From contig JACQWK010000364.1 in assembly GCA_016209525.1 (NCBI GenBank), positions 1-40,543 on the forward strand: a DNA stretch of 40,543 nucleotides, written 5' to 3'. Positions 23,759 through 31,608 of the stretch are shown one piece after another. This stretch comes from Verrucomicrobiota bacterium. Its GTDB lineage: Bacteria; Verrucomicrobiota; Verrucomicrobiia; Limisphaerales; SIBE01. The notes beneath the pieces were generated by a model. That model was given only the letters and a program-made list of their open reading frames with translations, was not told the DNA's origin and searched no databases. Made by a program: the position numbers and the translations under genes. The first letter of the stretch is position 1. Each line of letters starts with the position of its first letter.

Positions 23759-25284
23759 TCGCCCTCCGTTTCCCCGCTTTCGGGCCGCCTTTCCTGTCCG
23801 CCGCCCAGCGAAGGCGGCAATGCTTCCAAGGTTTCGCGGGCGTAAATTCGATCGTCGAAGGGCACGACGGTATCTTCGAACTCTTGATAGGTCTCGTGGC
23901 CTTTTCCTGCGATCAATACGACGTCGCCGGCGCCGGCCATGCTGATGATCGCATGGATGGCGCGCTTCCGATCCAATTCCACGCGGTAGCGCGCGTGGCG
24001 GACGCTGCAAAGCCCTGCCTCGATTTGACCGGCAATTTTCTCCGGAGCTTCTTTGCGCGGATTGTCGGTCGTGACGAGGGTGAAGTCGGCGAGTTCCGCC
24101 GCGACGCGCCCCATCTTGGCTCGCTTGCCCTGGTCCCGGCTGCCTCCACAACCGAACGCTAAGAGAATCCGGCCGGTGGTTAACTCTCGCAGCGTGGCGA
24201 GCACGTTGCGCAGCGCGTCCTCGGTATGCGCGTAATCGACGTACACGCCAAAGGGAAATCCGGCGGCCACATTTTCAAGCCGCCCCGGGACCGGCTCCAT
24301 CGTATTCAGAGCGGTCCGGAGAGGAACAGCGCCGAGTTTGAGGACCATGCCTGCGCCGACGGCAGCGAGGGCGTTGTAAACGTTGTGGCGGCCAATCAAT
24401 GGCAGGTGGCAAGGAAAGTGGAAGTCCGGCGTCTCCACCGTCATGCGGGTCCCATCCGTGCCCAGACGGATCTCCGACGCCCGCAGCATGGCCGCTTCCT
24501 GGAGGCCGTAAGTCAATTGAACTTGGGCCTTCGATTCGGATTGCAGCCGGTGGCCGAACTCATCGTCGATATTGATGACGGAGCCGCCTCGTTTGGTGCC
24601 CAGGAATTGAGGACTGAACAATCTGCTCTTGGCTTCGAAGTATTGCTCCATGGTTCCATGATAATCGAGATGGTCCTGCGTCAGGTTGGTGAAGAGCGCG
24701 ATGTCGAATTCGACGCCGGCCACGCGTTTCTGGTCGAGCGCGTGGGAACTCACCTCCATGACGCACGCTTCACATTCGGCGCGGACCATGTGGGACAGCA
24801 TTTGCTGCACTTCCAGCGCTTCCGGCGTTGTTCGCTGCGCTGGAAAGACCCTTTCGCCAACCTCGTACCGGATGGTCCCAAGCAGCCCGGTTTTGACTCC
24901 CGCGGTCTCGAGCAAATGCTTGACCATAAAAGCCACGGTGGTCTTCCCGTTCGTCCCCGTCACGCCGATCACTTTGAGTTTGGTGCTCGGATGCTGATAG
25001 TAGGCCGCGGCGGCCAAGGCCAGCGCTTCGCGCACATCCGTCACTTTGATCTTGGTGACTCGCTGCGATACAAAACCATTGCGCTCGCAAATCACCGCCG
25101 CCGCGCCGCGGTCAATGGCGCTGTTGATGAAGTCGTGGCCATCGACATGCTGGCCCCGAATCGCGACGAAGATCATGCCGGGCGCGACTCGGCGGGAGTC
25201 GTAGGTGATTCCCGCGACCTCGCGGTCGAGCGATCCTTCGACGGTCACCGCGGGCAGTTCGTTGATCAATTGCCTGAGTTGCAT
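23755..25284 (-). CDS. murE: UDP-MurNAc-L-Ala-D-Glu--2,6-diaminopimelate ligase
   Basis: MurE adds the third stem-peptide residue. The 509-residue enzyme shows ITYDSRRVAPGMIFVAIRG, the ATP loop GTNGKTT (110-116), RTTPEALEVQQML, EVSSHALDQKRVAGVEFD, TNLTQDHLDYHGTMEQYFEA, YVDYAHTEDALRNVLATLRE, FGCGGSRDQGKRAKMG and DNPR at 407-410. DNPR is the known specificity motif for meso-diaminopimelate (lysine-adding enzymes have a different motif), so the wall is predicted to be meso-DAP type. The start is supported by AAGGAG at 25291-25296, 6 bases before the ATG. It ends in a GTGA overlap with the SIMPL gene. The last 25 residues are a Gly/Glu/Pro-rich tail. Confidence 0.96.
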   Translation of the reverse strand: MQLRQLINELPAVTVEGSLDREVAGITYDSRRVAPGMIFVAIRGQHVDGHDFINSAIDRGAAAVICERNGFVSQRVTKIKVTDVREALALAAAAYYQHPSTKLKVIGVTGTNGKTTVAFMVKHLLETAGVKTGLLGTIRYEVGERVFPAQRTTPEALEVQQMLSHMVRAECEACVMEVSSHALDQKRVAGVEFDIALFTNLTQDHLDYHGTMEQYFEAKSRLFSPQFLGTKRGGSVINIDDEFGHRLQSESKAQVQLTYGLQEAAMLRASEIRLGTDGTRMTVETPDFHFPCHLPLIGRHNVYNALAAVGAGMVLKLGAVPLRTALNTMEPVPGRLENVAAGFPFGVYVDYAHTEDALRNVLATLRELTTGRILLAFGCGGSRDQGKRAKMGRVAAELADFTLVTTDNPRKEAPEKIAGQIEAGLCSVRHARYRVELDRKRAIHAIISMAGAGDVVLIAGKGHETYQEFEDTVVPFDDRIYARETLEALPPSLGGGQERRPESGETEGE

Positions 25285-25299
25285 ATGACACTCCTTCAG

Positions 25300-27195
25300 T
25301 TATGGCCGAGAGGCCGATGCGGTGAGCAAACGGCCGGCCTTGTTGACCCCAAGCGTCTCCGCCGGCGGCAAATCCGGCTGAATGGCCAGGTATTTGGCGG
25401 CTCGTTCCGCAATGCTTCGGAACGCCGGCGCCGCGGTCAGACCCCCGTAGTAGGTCGGCAGCTTGGGTTCGTCCAAAAAAACGGATACGCAAAGTTCCGG
25501 GTTGTCCGCCGGGAAGAACCCGACAAACGAAGAGAAATACTTCCCGGGTAGATAGCCTCCGTTCCCCGGCTTTTGCCCAGTCCCGGTTTTCCCAGCGACA
25601 GAGTAGTGATCCAATTTGGCCCTTCTGGCGGTGCCGTTGGTGGAGACCACGTTCTTCAAAGCGGCGACCATCTGTCGGGCCGTCGATGCGGAGATGACTT
25701 GTCGGACCTGCTGGGGAGAGTACTGCGCCACGACGCGGCCTTGGTCGTCCTCGACCCGATCCGCGAGCAACGGCTGCATCAACGATCCACCGTTGGCGAT
25801 CGCGCTCATGGCCATCGTGATCTGCAGCGGCGTGATCGCAATTCCTTGGCCGATCGGAATTCGAGAGATTGAAAGCTTGCTCCACTTTTTCGGCGGATAG
25901 ACCAGGCCATCGACTTCGCCACCCAGTGGGATTCCCGTTCGGCTGCCGAAGCCGTACCGCTGGATGTACTCGTAGAGCCGCGCTGGCCCCATTTGAATAG
26001 CGATCTTCGCCGTCCCGATGTTCGAAGATTTGGCGATGATTTCATCGACCGAGAGAATTCCGGACGGGTGATCATCTCGCAGGATCTTGCCCGCAAAGGA
26101 GAACCGCCCTGTTTCGCAATCGAACCGCGTCTCGGGAGTCACAAGTCCTTCATTGAGCGCACCTGAGACTGCGACGATTTTGAACGTCGAGCCCGGTTCC
26201 GCCACATCCGTAATGACGCGATTTCTTCGGGCTGCAGGCGGAGAATCGCCTGGGCGGTTGGGATCGAAGGTCGGAAGATTTCCCAACGCCAGTATCTCGC
26301 CGGTTTTCGGACGCACGACTATGGCCGACGCGCTCACCGGCGAATGTTTCTGCATAACCTCTGCCAACTCGGATTCGACGATATGCTGCAGCCCGGCATC
26401 AATCGTCAGGATCACATGCCGGCCCGAATGAGGCTCCACCTCTTGGTCCCTGAACGTCACGAGCTCGCGAGCTTTGACCACCTCGGTCATGCGCCAGCCC
26501 GGGACCCCGGACAGCGCCGCATTCATGGTCGATTCGATGCCTTCGACGCCTCCCAAATCCCTGACCTTTCCGAGAATTGTCTGCCGGTCAGTGCCTGTGG
26601 TGAATCCCAGGACGTGCGCAGCCAGCGTCCGGTTCGGATAAACACGGAGTTGATCGTCGTACGGCTCGACCCGGATGGCAAAATTCCGCAAATTGCGGAG
26701 AAATGCCCGGTCTTTGGCCCCAAGGCGCTTCTCGTCCAGACCGAACGTCAGCGCTTTCATGGCCGTTTGGATTTTCTCCCAAGTTTCCAGAAGGACCTTA
26801 TGCTTCAGGACGACGTAACGGTCAGGTTTGCTCTTGCCGTTCTCATCGACGAATGTTTGAACCTGAAGTTTCTCGACCAAATTGCTTTCGTTCAGCTCCA
26901 ACCACGGAGAAAGGGTGCGAGCAACTTCAGTTTGGTACGGAGCAATGAGGGTGGGATCCGCATAGACCGTTTTGACGAAGACAGTGCTGGCCAGGACGTT
27001 TCCGAACCGGTCGCGGATTTCGCCGCGCCGAGGCTGAAGGAGAAGTGTCTGGTGCGTATTCCGTTCAGCTTGCTTGAGGAGTTCCTCATGCTGAAGGACT
27101 TGAAGGTCCACAAGCCGATAGCCCAAACTCAGAAAGGCGATGGCGAGCAGGATAACCATCGTAATAAGTCTCCTATAGTTTATTGTTTGCGCCAT
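25300..27195 (-). CDS. ftsI: Septal penicillin-binding protein (FtsI/PBP3 class B transpeptidase)
   Basis: This 631-residue class B PBP crosslinks septal peptidoglycan with FtsW. A short cytoplasmic start and membrane segment (about 10-26, LITMVILLAIAFLSLGY) lead to the pedestal domain with PRRGEIRDRFGNVLAS. The transpeptidase domain has the active-site serine in EPGSTFK (S336), the SSN motif at 390-392 and KTG at 536-538 (AGKTGTGQK). FVGFFPADNPE follows. No PASTA domains are seen. It follows the ftsL-like gene by 46 bases and precedes murE by 15. AGGAAAAG upstream of the ATG at 27195 serves as ribosome site. All catalytic motifs are intact, so it should be active and beta-lactam sensitive. 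Confidence 0.95.
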   Translation of the reverse strand: MAQTINYRRLITMVILLAIAFLSLGYRLVDLQVLQHEELLKQAERNTHQTLLLQPRRGEIRDRFGNVLASTVFVKTVYADPTLIAPYQTEVARTLSPWLELNESNLVEKLQVQTFVDENGKSKPDRYVVLKHKVLLETWEKIQTAMKALTFGLDEKRLGAKDRAFLRNLRNFAIRVEPYDDQLRVYPNRTLAAHVLGFTTGTDRQTILGKVRDLGGVEGIESTMNAALSGVPGWRMTEVVKARELVTFRDQEVEPHSGRHVILTIDAGLQHIVESELAEVMQKHSPVSASAIVVRPKTGEILALGNLPTFDPNRPGDSPPAARRNRVITDVAEPGSTFKIVAVSGALNEGLVTPETRFDCETGRFSFAGKILRDDHPSGILSVDEIIAKSSNIGTAKIAIQMGPARLYEYIQRYGFGSRTGIPLGGEVDGLVYPPKKWSKLSISRIPIGQGIAITPLQITMAMSAIANGGSLMQPLLADRVEDDQGRVVAQYSPQQVRQVISASTARQMVAALKNVVSTNGTARRAKLDHYSVAGKTGTGQKPGNGGYLPGKYFSSFVGFFPADNPELCVSVFLDEPKLPTYYGGLTAAPAFRSIAERAAKYLAIQPDLPPAETLGVNKAGRLLTASASRP

Positions 27196-27241
27196 AAGAC
27201 TTTTCCTGCTGGGAGCGCTGGAATTTGAAGATGAACTAGAA

Positions 27242-27625
27242 TTAACGCTGTTCTTTCATTTGAAGATTCTGATTTGCATAGAGCCGATCAGCGACGGTTT
27301 CAGTGGCAGTAGGCACACGCTCCCGCAGCCGAATCGTCTGGTCAGGAGCGGGTGCCGCCAACCCTAGATTCATCTGCTTGATTCTTGCCTCCAACTCAAA
27401 GGGCGTCTGAAGAGAATCCAGGATTCGGGCGCGTGATCCATTTGCGCTCCTCAACTTCCCCAGCCGGGTCTCCAACTCCTTATATTGCGTCCCCAGCGCT
27501 TGGAGTTGGCTTTTCTGGCCAACGTATCCAATAGCAGCGGCTGCGAGGCCCACGCAGAATAGACACACTTTCAAGCCCGGTCCCAACCGGATAATCGACG
27601 AGCGGCTTTTCCGATTTCTAGCCAT
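27242..27625 (-). CDS. ftsL: FtsL/DivIC-like septum protein
   Basis: A 127-residue bitopic protein: basic N-terminus (RNRKSRSS), one membrane segment at about 19-36 (KVCLFCVGLAAAAIGYV) and then a coiled coil (SQLQALGTQYKELETRLGKL) with a Glu/Leu-rich continuation. This architecture and the position between rsmH and ftsI identify it as the FtsL position protein, which links FtsQB to FtsWI. Sequence of FtsL is poorly conserved, so assignment rests on topology and context. The ATG at 27625 is one base from the rsmH stop, indicating coupling. The C-terminal tail after the coiled coil is longer than in short FtsL proteins. Confidence 0.82.
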   Translation of the reverse strand: MARNRKSRSSIIRLGPGLKVCLFCVGLAAAAIGYVGQKSQLQALGTQYKELETRLGKLRSANGSRARILDSLQTPFELEARIKQMNLGLAAPAPDQTIRLRERVPTATETVADRLYANQNLQMKEQR

Positions 27626-27626
27626 G

Positions 27627-28556
27627 TCAAAGCCTTTCCATCACGCGTAACTGCGCGCTCCGAGCCCGAGGGTTCTCAGCAGTTTCCCCGGCGCTAGGCG
27701 TTATCGCCTTGCGATATACCCATTTGGACTCCGGCGATTTCGGTCGGCGCAGTTCCGGCACATCGACCGGCCCATCGAAATCGTAGTCGCGCATCATCCT
27801 GCGTCCGAACTCCTTCACAATCCGATCTTCGAGAGAATGAAATGTGATCACGGCCAAACGCCCCCCCGGTTTGAGAGTGGTCCAAGCTGACCGCAACCCC
27901 CTGCGGAGATGTCCGAGTTCGTCGTTCACAGCAATTCGAAGAGCTTGGAAGACCCGCGTCGCCGGATGGATTCTGTGCGTTTTTCGAGGAACGTTTCGTT
28001 CAATCAAGGAAGCTAATTGACGGGTCGAAGTGAATCGTTGATGCGTCCGTTCTTGGGCGATCATTCCTGCAATTCGCGCGGCCATTGGTTCCTCGCCGAA
28101 CTCCCTAAAGACGCGGGCGAGTTCTTCCGTAGCAGCATGATTCAACAAATCGGCAGCGGTCATTGGTTGCCTTCGATCCATCCTCATATCTAGCGAGCCA
28201 TCAGACTGGAAACTGAACCCGCGTTCGGGTTGCCCCAATTGGACTGAACTAATGCCGAGATCGAGCAGGACACCATCACATCGACATGGTCCAAGCCAGT
28301 CCGCCAACTCGGCGAAACTGCCGACGCGAAGCTCGAAACTCCCCGCGAACCGAGCCAAACGCTCAGTCGCTGTCTTGACTGCCGAACTGTCACGATCACA
28401 TCCATAGAGCCGTCCGGAAGGTTCGCTGGCTTCAAGAATCGCAGCCGCATGCCCCCCTGCCCCAATGGTCCCGTCGGCATAACAACCTCCGGCTTTCGGC
28501 GTGAGTGCGGCCAATACCTCGGCTAATAGCACGGGTGTGTGTATCAAACTGGACAC
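27627..28556 (-). CDS. rsmH: 16S rRNA (cytosine(1402)-N(4))-methyltransferase
   Basis: RsmH (MraW) methylates N4 of C1402 in the ribosomal decoding centre using SAM. The 309-residue chain has HTPVLLAEVLAALTP at the start, the SAM-binding YADGTIGAGGHAAAILEA (26-43), LLDLGISSVQLGQPERGFSF, LDMRMDRRQPMTAADLLNH, EFGEEPMAARIAGMI, FQALRIAVNDEL and LAVITFHSLEDRIVKEFGR. The start is a GTG at 28556; no clear ribosome site precedes it. It ends one base before the ftsL-like ATG. Its distance of over 600 bases from mraZ is unusual, since the two are normally adjacent. Confidence 0.96.
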   Translation of the reverse strand: MSSLIHTPVLLAEVLAALTPKAGGCYADGTIGAGGHAAAILEASEPSGRLYGCDRDSSAVKTATERLARFAGSFELRVGSFAELADWLGPCRCDGVLLDLGISSVQLGQPERGFSFQSDGSLDMRMDRRQPMTAADLLNHAATEELARVFREFGEEPMAARIAGMIAQERTHQRFTSTRQLASLIERNVPRKTHRIHPATRVFQALRIAVNDELGHLRRGLRSAWTTLKPGGRLAVITFHSLEDRIVKEFGRRMMRDYDFDGPVDVPELRRPKSPESKWVYRKAITPSAGETAENPRARSAQLRVMERL

Positions 28557-28577
28557 GTGCGTGTTGCATTCAGAACA

Positions 28578-29183
28578 TTATTGTTTTGGACGCCCGGCTG
28601 CGAACAGTCGAAGTGTCAGTGGGCTCCACCTCTGACTGCTGGTGGTAGCTCTGGTCGGGCGTTCACCTTCACGACGAAGCGATGAGAAGACGGGAGCTCG
28701 TTCTGCTCCTACTAACTCCAAATCAACCTCGGTCAAATCATTCCTGACGACGTGTAGCTCCTCCAAGTCTGTTGCACGTCTCGACTTCCGCCGGTTCTGA
28801 TTCGTGGCGGTCCAGACTGAGAACGGATGCAGAATTTTCGCCAGGAATCGGGTGGCGTACGCAAAATCCACCACACACCGACAGGCCGACTTCGGTGCCT
28901 CTGTCTGGACCGGCGGCTGTGCAAGCGTATCCCGATTTGAATCCTGAGCTTGGCAGGAAAGAGCAACAAACGACACCTGTCGTGCGTCAGTCTCTCCCGG
29001 AGGACATGAGAGTGCATGACGTGAAGTTGCGTCCCATACGCCTGGAGAAGGATCAACCCGCGTCGGTCGATAGCCAAATCCGAAGTTAGGAAGTGCCTTC
29101 GGGCCAACCGAGGTGAACCGATGTTTCTCGTCTCTTACATTGACCAGACTTTTGCCAACCGAAAGAAGTCGAATAATTCTCAT
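28578..29183 (-). CDS. Possible hypothetical protein between mraZ and rsmH
   Basis: A 201-residue frame starts 5 bases after the mraZ stop and ends 21 bases before rsmH, so it fills the gap in the manner of a true operon gene. The product is basic, Arg/Ser/Thr-rich and has no recognised motif, no signal peptide and no membrane segment; its only notable segment is a Cys-containing CRCVVDFAYATRFLAKIL. Codon use does not look as strongly biased as in the neighbours, and other frames in the same stretch are also partly open, so it may instead be noncoding spacer or leader RNA. I saw no RNase P, tmRNA or riboswitch hallmarks on this strand. Confidence 0.35.
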   Translation of the reverse strand: MRIIRLLSVGKSLVNVRDEKHRFTSVGPKALPNFGFGYRPTRVDPSPGVWDATSRHALSCPPGETDARQVSFVALSCQAQDSNRDTLAQPPVQTEAPKSACRCVVDFAYATRFLAKILHPFSVWTATNQNRRKSRRATDLEELHVVRNDLTEVDLELVGAERAPVFSSLRREGERPTRATTSSQRWSPLTLRLFAAGRPKQ

Positions 29184-29188
29184 AGCTT

Positions 29189-29653
29189 TTAAACAAGTTG
29201 AAAGGCCTCACCGGACAGTTGCTCATCGACAACACTCGTCGCCTCATAGCGCTCTGGATTCCAGATTTGAAAACGATCAACCAACCCAACCAGAACCGCC
29301 TCTTTTTCCAGACCGGCCGCTTTTGCCATCCAGTCCGGGAGACAGATTCTGCCGACTTTGTCGAGTGTCACTTTATCCGACTTCGTGCCCACCAAACGAC
29401 GCAGGGTCTCAGTCTTGGGATCAGCGAATGGCAGTTCGCTGAGCTTCTTGACCAAGTTGCTCCACTGGCCAGGAGGCAACGCGAGCAAGCAAGCTTCCTG
29501 TTGATTGCCTTTGGGCCAGAGGATCAGAAAAAAATGGGTTTCACCCTTGTCAGATCGCCACTTAGCGGGAATTTGCACTCGACGTTTCGCGTCCACTCCG
29601 AAGCGGTAACGTGAATTGTAAAAGACAGTCTCGTTTGGGTCGTTCGTTGACAT
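29189..29653 (-). CDS. mraZ: Transcriptional regulator MraZ
   Basis: MraZ is a DNA-binding repressor of its own dcw operon, forming ring oligomers of AbrB-like half-domains. The 154-residue chain has the two expected half-repeats: YRFGVDAKRRVQIPAKWR (16-33) and KVTLDKVGRICLPDWMAKAAG (94-114), each with the Asp-x-Lys-x-Arg-hydrophobic-x-Pro pattern, followed by AVLVGLVDRFQIWNPERYEA. It is the first gene of the cluster, directly downstream of a promoter and two TGGGG boxes spaced by 10 bases that look like its own operator. Length is typical. Confidence 0.95.
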   Translation of the reverse strand: MSTNDPNETVFYNSRYRFGVDAKRRVQIPAKWRSDKGETHFFLILWPKGNQQEACLLALPPGQWSNLVKKLSELPFADPKTETLRRLVGTKSDKVTLDKVGRICLPDWMAKAAGLEKEAVLVGLVDRFQIWNPERYEATSVVDEQLSGEAFQLV

Positions 29654-29678
29654 TCCAGCCAGAGAACTAAACTAATCG

Positions 29679-29693
29679 CCCCACAACGCCCCA
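29679..29693 (-). promoter_or_regulatory. Paired MraZ-type operator boxes
   Basis: On the minus strand two TGGGG boxes (29689-29693 and 29679-29683) are separated by 5 bases, a 10-base period. Known MraZ operators are TGGGN direct repeats with 5-base spacers upstream of mraZ, so this fits. The boxes lie about 26-40 bases before the mraZ ATG and overlap the expected transcription start of the promoter at 29695-29722, which would suit autorepression. Only two boxes are seen; other bacteria often have three or more. Confidence 0.8.
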
Positions 29694-29694
29694 C

Positions 29695-29722
29695 TTCATA
29701 TCAAATCTGATACTCAAGTCAA
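29695..29722 (-). promoter_or_regulatory. Likely sigma-70-type promoter of the dcw operon
   Basis: On the minus strand TTGACT (29717-29722) matches five of six -35 bases and TATGAA (29695-29700) four of six -10 bases, with a 16-base spacer. Transcription would start near 29688, inside the TGGGG boxes. It is the only promoter-like site found upstream of the cluster and drives mraZ and probably the genes after it. Confidence 0.65.
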
Positions 29723-29839
29723 CACATTATCGTCTTGTTTTGCAACTTTTTGGCGAGCAGAACCCTGTTCAACTCCTAACCTCTGGCCTTTGTTCCACCA
29801 CCGAGTTAACCTGCCCCCGACTCGCACCATCCAAGAATT

Positions 29840-31381
29840 ATGAATACACATTCCAGAATCGCTGGTGCTTTTTGCCGGACTGTCTTGATTTGGGCGTCCA
29901 TAAGCTTTTGCGCACACCACACCTTTTTGACCCATGCCGCCGGCGTCTTGAAAGCCGGCTTTGCCGAACGCGACATCACCCCAGCCATCGGCAGCGAGAT
30001 TCCCGGCGGTTACGGGAAAGCTTTCCACAAGAGTTTTCACGATCCGTGCAAAGTTCGAGCCGCTGTATTCGATGATGGGCAGAAGCGCGTCGCGTTGGTC
30101 GGCACGGACAGTCTCATCATTCCACGGCATTTGGTTCTGGCGGCGCGACGGCTCATTCAAGAACGATGCGGCATTCCTCCGGGCGCCGTGATGATCGGCG
30201 CGTCTCATTCGCACTCCTCCGGCCCCATCGGTTTCGTCCAACCGGGCGAATACGACCACGCGTCCGAGTTGGTCAAGAAGCTCGCCTACGAAAAATCTCC
30301 GTGCGCGGATCCGAAATACGTCGATCTCGTGCGCGATGCCATCGCCGACGCCGTCTGCGCGGCCAACGACACCCGCGCGCCCGTCAGCACGAGTTTCGGC
30401 ACGGGTCTTGAGGACACAGTTGCGTTCAACCGGCGCTTGCGGATGAAAAACGGATTGACCTTCAGCCACCCGGGCCGGGGCAATCCGGAAATTCTCGATT
30501 ACGCGGGGCCAATCGATCCACAGGTCAACGTCATTGGAGCGTGGTTGCGCGACGGCAAATTGGCCGGTTGCATCGTGAATTACACCTGCCACGCCACGAC
30601 CAGCCCTGGCGGCATCTCGGCGAACTGGATTTATTACTTGGAGAAAACGATTCGCGGTTATTACGGCCCCGAAGTGGTCGTAGTCTTTCTCCAAGGGGCT
30701 TGCGGCGACATCACCCAAGTGGACAATCTGAGTCCGCATGCGGATTGGCCCGGAGATCGGATGGCGCAACTCGTCGGCGGCAGCGTGGGCGCCGAAGCAA
30801 TTAAGGTTTTGCTGCGCTCTGCATCCGGCACCAACGCTATCATCGCGGCGACGCAAAAAGTCTGGCCGATCAGACGCCGCGTGCCCTCGCCCGAACATTT
30901 GAAGCAAGCATTGGAGACCGTGCAGAAAAGCGAGCGGGAAGCGTGTGCCGCCCTCTGGACATTTGCCAAAGAGACCTTGCTGCTCGACGCATTGATCGCG
31001 AGGGACCCGCAAGTCGAAGTCGAGGTTCAAGCCATTCAGGTTGGTCCGTCCGTCTTTGTCAGCAATCCGGCAGAGTTCTTCGTACAACTTGGGCTGGAGA
31101 TCAAGAAACAGAGCCCGTTCCCAATGACCAGCATCGTGGAACTGGCCAACGGCTGCGTCGGTTATGTGCCGACCGAGGAAGCGTTCGGACCGAACGGCGG
31201 CGGCTACGAAACTCGGCTGACCAGCTACAGCAATTTGGAGGTGACCGCAGGAACGCAAATGGCGCGAGCCGGCGTCGAATTGATCCGGAGCATGAAACCG
31301 GGACCGATGCCACAACGCCCCAAAGCCCCGCCATTCACGGCCCCGTGGGCTTACGGGAATTTGGGCCCGCAAAGAGACTGA
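29840..31381 (+). CDS. Neutral/alkaline non-lysosomal ceramidase-like secreted protein
   Basis: The 513-residue protein has a signal peptide (about residues 1-34, ending THAAG) followed by the N-terminal domain of neutral ceramidases. Landmarks are AGFAERDITPAIGSEIPGGY, the zinc-site motif IGASHSHSSGP (H123, H125), NYTCHATTSPGG, FLQGACGDITQVD and the C-terminal ELANGCVGYVPTEEAFGPNG. True ceramidases hydrolyse the amide of ceramide; many verrucomicrobial and planctomycete homologues are single-domain and their substrates are unknown, perhaps sphingolipids or other amides. The protein should be periplasmic or extracellular. It is divergent from mraZ with 186 bases between, so the two share a promoter region. 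Confidence 0.88.
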   Translation: MNTHSRIAGAFCRTVLIWASISFCAHHTFLTHAAGVLKAGFAERDITPAIGSEIPGGYGKAFHKSFHDPCKVRAAVFDDGQKRVALVGTDSLIIPRHLVLAARRLIQERCGIPPGAVMIGASHSHSSGPIGFVQPGEYDHASELVKKLAYEKSPCADPKYVDLVRDAIADAVCAANDTRAPVSTSFGTGLEDTVAFNRRLRMKNGLTFSHPGRGNPEILDYAGPIDPQVNVIGAWLRDGKLAGCIVNYTCHATTSPGGISANWIYYLEKTIRGYYGPEVVVVFLQGACGDITQVDNLSPHADWPGDRMAQLVGGSVGAEAIKVLLRSASGTNAIIAATQKVWPIRRRVPSPEHLKQALETVQKSEREACAALWTFAKETLLLDALIARDPQVEVEVQAIQVGPSVFVSNPAEFFVQLGLEIKKQSPFPMTSIVELANGCVGYVPTEEAFGPNGGGYETRLTSYSNLEVTAGTQMARAGVELIRSMKPGPMPQRPKAPPFTAPWAYGNLGPQRD

Positions 31382-31438
31382 AAGACCTGCGGAACCCGCC
31401 GAATGACGCGGAGGGTGTTTTGAAGATGGCTTTTGGGG

Positions 31439-31533
31439 GGAACAGGCCACTGGCCTGTTGCGGCAGGCTACCAGCTTGCCGCTATTTTCGGCGGCAGGTT
31501 GCTGCTGAAAACGGGCTGGTAGCCCGTTCCACC
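31439..31533. repeat. Multi-hairpin palindromic repeat (family E)
   Basis: Downstream of the ceramidase-like gene lies a chain of palindromes: AACAGGCCACTGGCCTGTT (31441-31459, perfect), CGGCAGGCTACCAGCTTGCCG (31461-31481, one wobble), a CGGCAGGTTGCTGCTG part, and ACGGGCTGGTAGCCCGT (31511-31527, perfect). Outer GGAACAGG and CCCGTTCC also pair partly. The design (several small hairpins nested in one large one) resembles family A but with different sequence. Confidence 0.85.
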
Positions 31534-31551
31534 CATTGTGAATACACGCTC

Positions 31552-31586
31552 TCAGAGGAATCTCTCTGACCGAAACGATTCGGTCA
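31552..31586. promoter_or_regulatory. Two adjacent small inverted repeats before the MoxR gene
   Basis: TCAGAG (31552-31557) pairs with CTCTGA (31564-31569), and TGACCGAA with TTCGGTCA (31567-31586, 8-base perfect arms, 4-base loop). They share 3 bases, so only one can form at a time. They end 22 bases before the GTG start at 31609. They could be operator sites or alternative mRNA hairpins; no partner is known. Confidence 0.35.
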
Positions 31587-31608
31587 TCACGGTGTCAAAT
31601 ACAGTGTT

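Noticed and set aside
23759..24151. N-terminal extension of the SIMPL gene into murE
   Set aside because: That part is Arg/Gly-rich antisense-like shadow; the GTG at 23758 overlaps the murE stop and precedes the membrane anchor directly.
24226..25551. 441-codon plus-strand frame opposite murE and ftsI
   Set aside because: Shadow frame across two real genes with low-complexity composition.
28557..29188. RNase P RNA, tmRNA or a riboswitch in the mraZ-rsmH gap
   Set aside because: No conserved core of any of these was found on the coding strand.
29714..31450. 578-codon minus-strand frame opposite the ceramidase-like gene
   Set aside because: The plus strand has the conserved ceramidase motifs and signal peptide; the minus frame has none.
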